From positions 139,264,426 through 139,328,425 of the forward strand of contig BSWB01000004.1 of assembly GCA_033239125.1 (NCBI GenBank): a DNA stretch of 64,000 nucleotides. The letters are read 5' to 3'. The stretch is from Fagopyrum homotropicum (Eukaryota > Streptophyta > Magnoliopsida > Caryophyllales > Polygonaceae). The translations under genes were made by a program, and so were the position numbers. This document shows positions 58,303-64,000 of the stretch, one piece after another; the stretch's first letter is position 1, and each line of letters opens with the position of its first letter. The notes below the pieces were generated by a model. That model did no database searches. It was not told the origin of the DNA and worked only from the letters and a program-made list of their open reading frames with translations.

Positions 58303-58958
58303 ATGCCCTTAGCACATGAGGACGTGATATTGGGGATAGATTGGATGACTAGACATGGAGCAATCTTAGATATTGGTAGGAGAATTGTGACTGTCGCCAC
58401 TGAGGAGGGTCACAGAGTGATATTCCGAGGTTGGGACCTCGGAAAGTCCGGCACAGTTATTAGCGCAGTGAGAGTAGCCAGATTGATAGCACAGGGTTGC
58501 GAGGCCTTCTGGTGTTATGCCATGAAGGAGCGCAAGAGCCTGACATTAGAGGAGATACCAGTTGCATGTGAGTTTGTAGAGGTATTCAGTGACGACTTAC
58601 CAGGGCTACCTCCACAGAGGAGTGTTGATTTTAGCATTGAGTTAGAGCCGGGCAAGAGACCGATCTCGAAGGCCCCGTACCGCATGGCACCGATAGAACT
58701 GCTTGAGCTGAAGAAGCAGTTAGAGGAGTTAGCAGAGAAGGGCTTCATACGCCCTAGTGTTTCTCCCTGGGGCGCACCAGCATTATTTGTGAGGAAGAAG
58801 GATGGATCGATGAGGCTGTGTATTGATTACCGGGAGTTGAACAAGGTCACCATCAAGAATAAGTATCCACTGCCTCGCATAGATGATCTGCTGGACCAGC
58901 TGCATGGAGCGTCAGTGTTCTCGAGGATAGACTTGAGATCGGGTTATCACCAGCTGAG
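58303..58958 (+). pseudogene. pol: D2 pol: protease end and truncated reverse transcriptase
   Basis: Open from 58303 through YPLPRIDD and FSRIDLRSGYHQL, then lost at the junction at 58958. The FIDD catalytic motif, RNase H and integrase are absent. The last codons before the stop (58959-58983) come from the junction filler. Confidence 0.9.
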
Positions 58959-59048
58959 CAGCAAAACAAAAGGACTATGGTGAAATCACAGTATGGCAAA
59001 CACTCCAAGGTCGAACACAAGGACTATCGGTGAAATCACCATCAGACA
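58959..59048. other. Scrambled junction between D2 and the third R copy
   Basis: Made of short blocks that recur in the R sequence just to the right but in a different order. 58959-58971 matches the sequence near 59225-59237. The next ~17 bases match near 59171-59187, and the next ~40 match near 59138-59178. This is the pattern of repair by repeated template switching. Confidence 0.75.
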
Positions 59049-60809
59049 TGTGTGAATAATGAACGAAATAAAGTTTAAATTTATAACCTAAAATAAAAGC
59101 CTGAACAAAATGTGAACCCGAAGTGTACGGATCAATCACAGTATGGCAAACACTCCAAGGTCGAACACAAGGACTATGGTGAAATCAAACACGGTAAATA
59201 TCAGGTTGTCAAACAAGAACTAAGCAGCAAAACAAAAATGAAGTATAAATCAGATAAAATAATGCAGATTCTAGAGGTCAAAGCATCCAGTTGTGGTTTC
59301 GACTCAAGATTTTTAAGGATAACGTGGACAAAGCTGAGGTTTGCAAGGGAAGGTATTTCTAAGGTGGGAATAGATCACCGGGTAAGTCTCACTACTCACT
59401 ATTCCAAACCAAAGAACCTATCACCGGGTAAGTCTCAAGGAACTATGGAAATGAACTATAATCTCAACTAACACACCACCTAAGGGGATAGAACTAACCT
59501 TTACCGAGTAAGTCTTAGACTAACTCTCAAAGGTAGGAAAGGTGCAACAATGATAGGATTTGGCAAACTAAAACCTAAACTCAGGATAGATCGAATCAGG
59601 TCACGTCTCGCCCAGTTCTTATCAACCTTAGTCTTACAGCAACTCACGGAACAAGGAACAACCACAAGGAACCAAGAAAGGAACGAGGAAAGGAAGGAAG
59701 GAAGCAACTCACCAAAGACGGGAGTTACAGCAAAGAAAACCGCAGGGGCAGTTGGGCAAAGGCGTAGGTGCGGCACGTGACAGATGCACAGGGGCGGCTC
59801 TGTGCAGGCGCGGGGGCAGATCTTCGACAAAAGCTACTGTCGGGCTTCCCTTCGACAAAACTCACAGAAGGGGTAACCAAATTTTGCACTTTTGATTTCA
59901 ACACGTCAAGACTCAACTCAAAGAGCGTGAGAACAACAAAGGATCAACAACAGAACGCTCCACAAGAATCAAGTCTCAAGCTTGATCCTTGGAGAAGAAG
60001 AAAAGAGAAGAACGAAAGGAAGAAACCGAAACAGAAGGAGAAGCAAGGTGCAGCAGCACATGAACGTGAAGAAGAGCAAGGGAGAAAGAAATTACACGTT
60101 CAGCAAGAACACAAGGGTAAGGCTGCAACACTCTAGGGTTGAAGAAGACGTAAGCAAGAAACGGGAAAAAGAGGACAGGACGGGAATATATAGGGACGGG
60201 ATTGAAAGATAGACGGAAAGGCGTCTAGGGTTTAGAAAGAAGATCATGAAACCGGTCCATAAGATAGAATATAGGTTATTCTATCTATGGAAGGAAGATA
60301 AAAAGAACAGAAGAAAGATCGGGCACGATTTGTCGTCATCTGTAGGGGCGGATCACCTCGGCCGCAGGGGTGGCCTTCTTCACCGCGGGGGCGGTGAAGG
60401 CAAAACTGGGGTCTTACATTCTACAAGAGATTTTACAACATCATCGGGATTTGAAAAATGTAGAACTTTAAGCAAGAAACATGTTGTCCTACATGATTTT
60501 AGCTATGAGATTTGAGTTGATAAGGTGAATGAAAATGTAAAACTGATGTGTACCTAGCAAGTCCTTAAGTCGGAAGCCCAAGCTTAAAGAACCTACAGGA
60601 AGGAATCCGTGACCGTGGATGATTGGAGGCGCGACCGCATGAAGGCAAAGTCGGCGCGACCGCGGTGACACGGACTCAGACGCCGCGATCGCGGTGGTCG
60701 AAGGCGCGAGTGCGGTGACACTGGTGAAGACGCGACCGCAACAGGGTGCAGGCGCGGCCGCGAGAAAACTCCAAAAACGACAAAAGTTACGAGCCTCGAT
60801 GTGTAGAGG
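59049..60809 (-). mobile_element. Reversed Athila/Tat-like LTR remnant, copy 3
   Basis: Matches 9926-11686 with scattered substitutions, including the GAGACTTACCCGGT motifs, the minus-strand TATATA near 60187 and the GGGGCGG repeats. The AGAGG at 60805-60809 is the uninterrupted target of solo LTR B. Confidence 0.6.
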
Positions 60810-62697
60810 GCTTTTGATGCTCCCTTGGCTGGTGTTTCTCTCTTCTTGTCGTCCACTACGAGGCCGGAAACGTCACTAACTTCCTGGATGTAGCAACGAC
60901 ACACAACACAAGATGGAAGGGGAACCAAAATCAAGAATGAGTCTTGATTCCAAGATTATGAGAGGGACACAGAAGAAAAAAAGGAAAAGAGAACTTATTG
61001 TCCGTCTTGATGCCTAACAACATACCACACCTTGAACCGGCGTCCACTGGTAAGAGAAGAAGAACTTGACGATTGAAGGAAGAATGAAGGTTGAAGGAGG
61101 GGAGAAGAGCGACGGAGGAAGGAAAGGAAGAATATACGTGAAAAGGGGAGGAGGATGCTACCGTTAGGATTAAAAGGGAAATAATGTTGTCAAAGATCGG
61201 TTTTGACCCGATAAGGAAGAATAACAACAGGGTATTAAGGAGAGCAAGCATTTATTCTGAATATAACGTTACGTCAAACACAAAGTACCCATAATCATTT
61301 CAAAGAAAGCAATTTTCTATAAAATTTGTATTTTGTAATGCCAATTAACAAATTACAAGGACAAACACTAGAGCAAGTAAGTTTATATCTTCGAGAGCCA
61401 TGCTTTGCACATGTGTTATGTAGCATTTTCAAAAAGTGAAAAGAAGAAGAAACCTCAGCAGTTTTACAAAAGAGAATGAACTGAAGCAAACTTCATTTCA
61501 CAACTCCATTAAAAAATACAGTATCATTTGAAATATAAGAGAGGACAAACATTCACACAAACAATAAAAATTAAAATTTATAGTTTCATATTAAGGGTTG
61601 AAATACAACCATCCTAGCTTACACTTTAGGCACGCAACAACGGCAGTATACTCCCCGTACTACATCACATTACAACAAGGAAATAACTGCAGAAGAAAAA
61701 CATATACCAAACACATTGAAGCATCGATGCAGGGATAAAAAAGAAACTTAACGGGGGTAACAACAACTAGTGTTAGTCATGTTTTACCTAGACTAACACT
61801 AGTTTGTTACTTCGTTGTAAATGTATTACTTTTGTCTTTTAACCAAATTGCAAGAGAAGGGTTCTTTGCGTATGAAGCTCACAAGGTGTGGCACAAAGGA
61901 GATCTTACATGTCGTCGGTCACTGAAATTTCGCGCACATGTAAAGATTTGTCTCCCTTAGAAACAATCTTCTCTCGGTGAACCCAGAGAAGAAGCCCAAC
62001 GATATCTAAAGACGAGAGAAGAAGGTGAAATTAATTTTTAATAATAATTGCATGCACAACAAGGAAAAAAGTAGGGACTTGTACCAAAATGTTCATCTCT
62101 AGACGCATCTTGGGGAAGCTCGTGAATCGGGATGTCGCACCTTAGCGGCTGGCTGGAACTACCCCAACTGAATAGGCACCACCTCCGTCGAGTTCATAAA
62201 GTAAAGTTGTTGCTCTCCTTCAAACAAAGCAAAACTCTTTGGGACGGCCTTGACTATGAGGTGCTTGACAGGATCACCTTGAAGTGGATTTCTACTAGGC
62301 TTTGTCAAACCGAAGGAATCTACAACAGCTGGCCAGCCCGGGGGTCTACCATCTTCACCAACTTTGAACACAAAATACAAAGTTCAGTTGATTTGCCTCA
62401 TTGCCTGTATCAAAACTTAGTTTAGAAGAACATACCGGAACTTGTGCCAACACCGGAACCCTATAATATATATTGCAAATAAGCATCATGAGTTGCCTGC
62501 TTCTTTTATTTGGGCAAAACGATGCATGACTGATGTTAGACTTGAATTCTCACAACAACACGTGGTGGAGGAGCAACAATTTGTGACTGCTGATACTTCA
62601 AGATGGTCTAGTCGAACACATAATCAAATTGAAACCTTGGAAAGTAAATTTAAATTTACAAAATTTAAAACTTCAAAAGAATACAAAATAAATGATT
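60810..62697. repeat. R segment, block P continuation, copy 3
   Basis: Matches 14215-16105 with few differences and keeps the 13 bp stem hairpin (61766-61803). It ends abruptly at the point where copy 1 continues into the palindrome. Confidence 0.85.
62159..62645 (-). pseudogene. CKL pseudogene tail, copy 3
   Basis: The minus strand retains only the last CKL pieces: the GFQFDYVFD, stop, TILKYQQSQ exon (about 62640-62550) and the putative variable tail (62380-62159). The kinase-proximal exons and the whole inverted arm are missing. Confidence 0.75.
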
Positions 62698-63996
62698 GAT
62701 GGGATATTATCTACATATATAGTGTGAGAAATAAAACGTACAGGAGAAGTTTAGGGTTTATGGTCAGCCAACGTAAATCGTGGAATCAGTATATATTTTT
62801 AGATTTTGTAAATTTTGATAATTATTATTTAATAAAACGTACAAGAGAAGTTTGTGGTGAGTTAACTAACTAGTTTTGTTTTTATTGGATTAGTTAAAAA
62901 AATATTTGTTTTAGTAAGAAAAGATTTATTATGGAATACTATTATTTGATAAAACGTAGAGAGAAGTTTATGGTCAGCTAACTAATTATTGTTAATTATA
63001 TTAGATTAGTTAAAAAAAAAAATTGTTTTAGATTTTATTTTAGTAAGAAAAGATTTATTATGGAATATTATTATTTGATAAAACATATAGAAGAAGCTTA
63101 TGGTCATGTAACTAATTATTGTTAATTATATTAGATTAGTTAAAAAAAAGATTTGTTTTAGATTTTGTTTTAGTGAAAATAGATTTATTTGCTTAATTCG
63201 TGATTTAGTAAAAAATTTAATCCGAGAAAAATTGTGGGGCGAGTATATTGATAATATACGTTGAATATTAATTTATCAAATAATATGTATAATTTGTGTA
63301 TATATATATATAAGTCATAACATGTAATGATGTTATAATAGATCAATTTAAGTAGTCGTTAAATTGTTGAAAAAAATATAAAATAATTGTATAATAAAAG
63401 AAATATATGAACATCGTGGACGAATTTTGAATAATTTTATAATTAGGTTAAAAGGTAGTATATTTTAGTTGAGATTCAATAAAATAAGTTTATAATTAGA
63501 TAAGCTACAGCCTAGATATGTATATTTTAGTTGAGATTCAATAAAATTAAACTCAAAAGGTAGTTCTAATAGTTCTTCCAAATGCTAACTTAGAATGAAA
63601 ATATTGAATCTCACACTCAACTATTCATGTGCATCCTTGGTAAAAAGTTTCGATTTAGATTCATGCAACCCATCTAAATAAACTACCCTTACTTTCGTAC
63701 TCTGCGTAATCTAACTTTCACATTACCTCAACAAAAAATACAATTGTCCACTTTACGATTAATATTTGAGGTCCTAAAACTTAACTACTTGAATCTAGAC
63801 AAATACAAACTTTTAAAAAGTAGCATATAAATGTAAATATAAAGTCGCGATAGTTTGTAAAGGACGATATAAATTAGAAAAAAGGGTCATAACCGAAAAT
63901 ATAAATATGGATCGAACTTCAATATAACAATTCATCGAAGTTATTGATCCCAAAATTCATGTCATTCGATATAGCCGTATAATCCATCAAAACTGC
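62698..63996. repeat. R segment, block X, copy 3
   Basis: Matches 20041-21335, including the minisatellite (62725-63220). It has a local rearrangement near 63450-63545, where a TATTTTAGTTGAGATTCAAT segment is doubled. It ends with ACTGC at 63992-63996. Confidence 0.88.
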
Positions 63997-64000
63997 TGTA
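63997..64000 (+). mobile_element. Possible start of another Tekay LTR at the element A site
   Basis: After ACTGC the sequence leaves the paralog (CGTC in copy 2) and reads TGTA, the first four bases of the A-type LTR. ACTGC is the target duplication of element A. Four bases alone are weak evidence. Confidence 0.4.

Larger units (their letters stand above)
54366..58958 (+). mobile_element. D2: second D-type internal region, truncated in RT
   Basis: Starts with the Met primer site and a gag leader nearly identical to D. It is interrupted by an Athila/Tat-like LTR (54904-56737) and ends at 58958 in the RT, where homology to D stops abruptly. It shares the 51388-54365 LTR with D, and shares with D the stops at 58054 and 58282. 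Confidence 0.9.

Noticed and set aside
1..64000. tRNA, rRNA, bacterial or organellar genes
   Set aside because: None was recognised on either strand. The only tRNA-related sequences are the retrotransposon primer sites.

Overview
This window is plant nuclear DNA, almost certainly from a flowering plant and probably a eudicot. It is repeat-dense and holds no gene that looks functional. The evidence is several plant LTR retrotransposons (Ty3/gypsy chromoviruses of Tekay/Del type, one Ty1/copia element, and Athila/Tat-like LTR remnants) plus broken pieces of a plant casein kinase I-like (CKL) gene with recognisable introns. All comparisons here were made by eye between copies inside the window; no database search was run.

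Layout. (1) 1-8364: Tekay element A (+). Its 5' LTR is cut by the window edge, its gag-pol is one frame broken by nine stops, and its 3' LTR is 2.6 kb. (2) 8365-22493: a tandemly duplicated host or TE-remnant segment, called R here. Block 8365-9541 returns at 21331-22493, a period of about 10.4 kb once solo LTR B (11687-14209) is removed. R holds an AT-rich block with a ~125 bp minisatellite, a reversed Athila/Tat-like LTR remnant, and a rearranged CKL pseudogene whose C-terminal half is inverted into a ~1.7 kb palindrome (15655-17390). (3) 22494-25108: a reversed Tekay LTR (F), cut by element D. (4) 25109-54365: Tekay element D (+). It carries a complete reversed Tekay element C (25203-35600) in its 5' LTR and a complete copia element E (42391-49881) in its integrase. 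(5) 54366-58958: a second D-type internal region (D2) that shares the 51388-54365 LTR with D. Its gag is interrupted by a 1.8 kb Athila/Tat-like LTR flanked by a 90 bp duplication, and it stops in the middle of the reverse transcriptase. (6) 58959-64000: a scrambled junction, then a third partial copy of R that lacks the palindrome. The last four bases look like the start of another Tekay LTR at the exact site where element A sits in R.

History read from nesting. R was duplicated in tandem. A, B and F then inserted at sites whose empty versions survive in other R copies. D inserted into F, and C and E inserted into D with perfect 5 bp target duplications (AAACC and CAGAG). Recombination between LTRs made solo LTR B and the D-D2 chain. 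Most premature stops in the Tekay polyproteins are CAG to TAG, as expected from deamination of methylated CHG sites.

The most unusual feature is the CKL palindrome. A CKL 5' leader and first exons on the minus strand read directly into an inverted duplication of CKL C-terminal exons with a loop of about 28 bases. This is the layout of a natural hairpin small-RNA locus.
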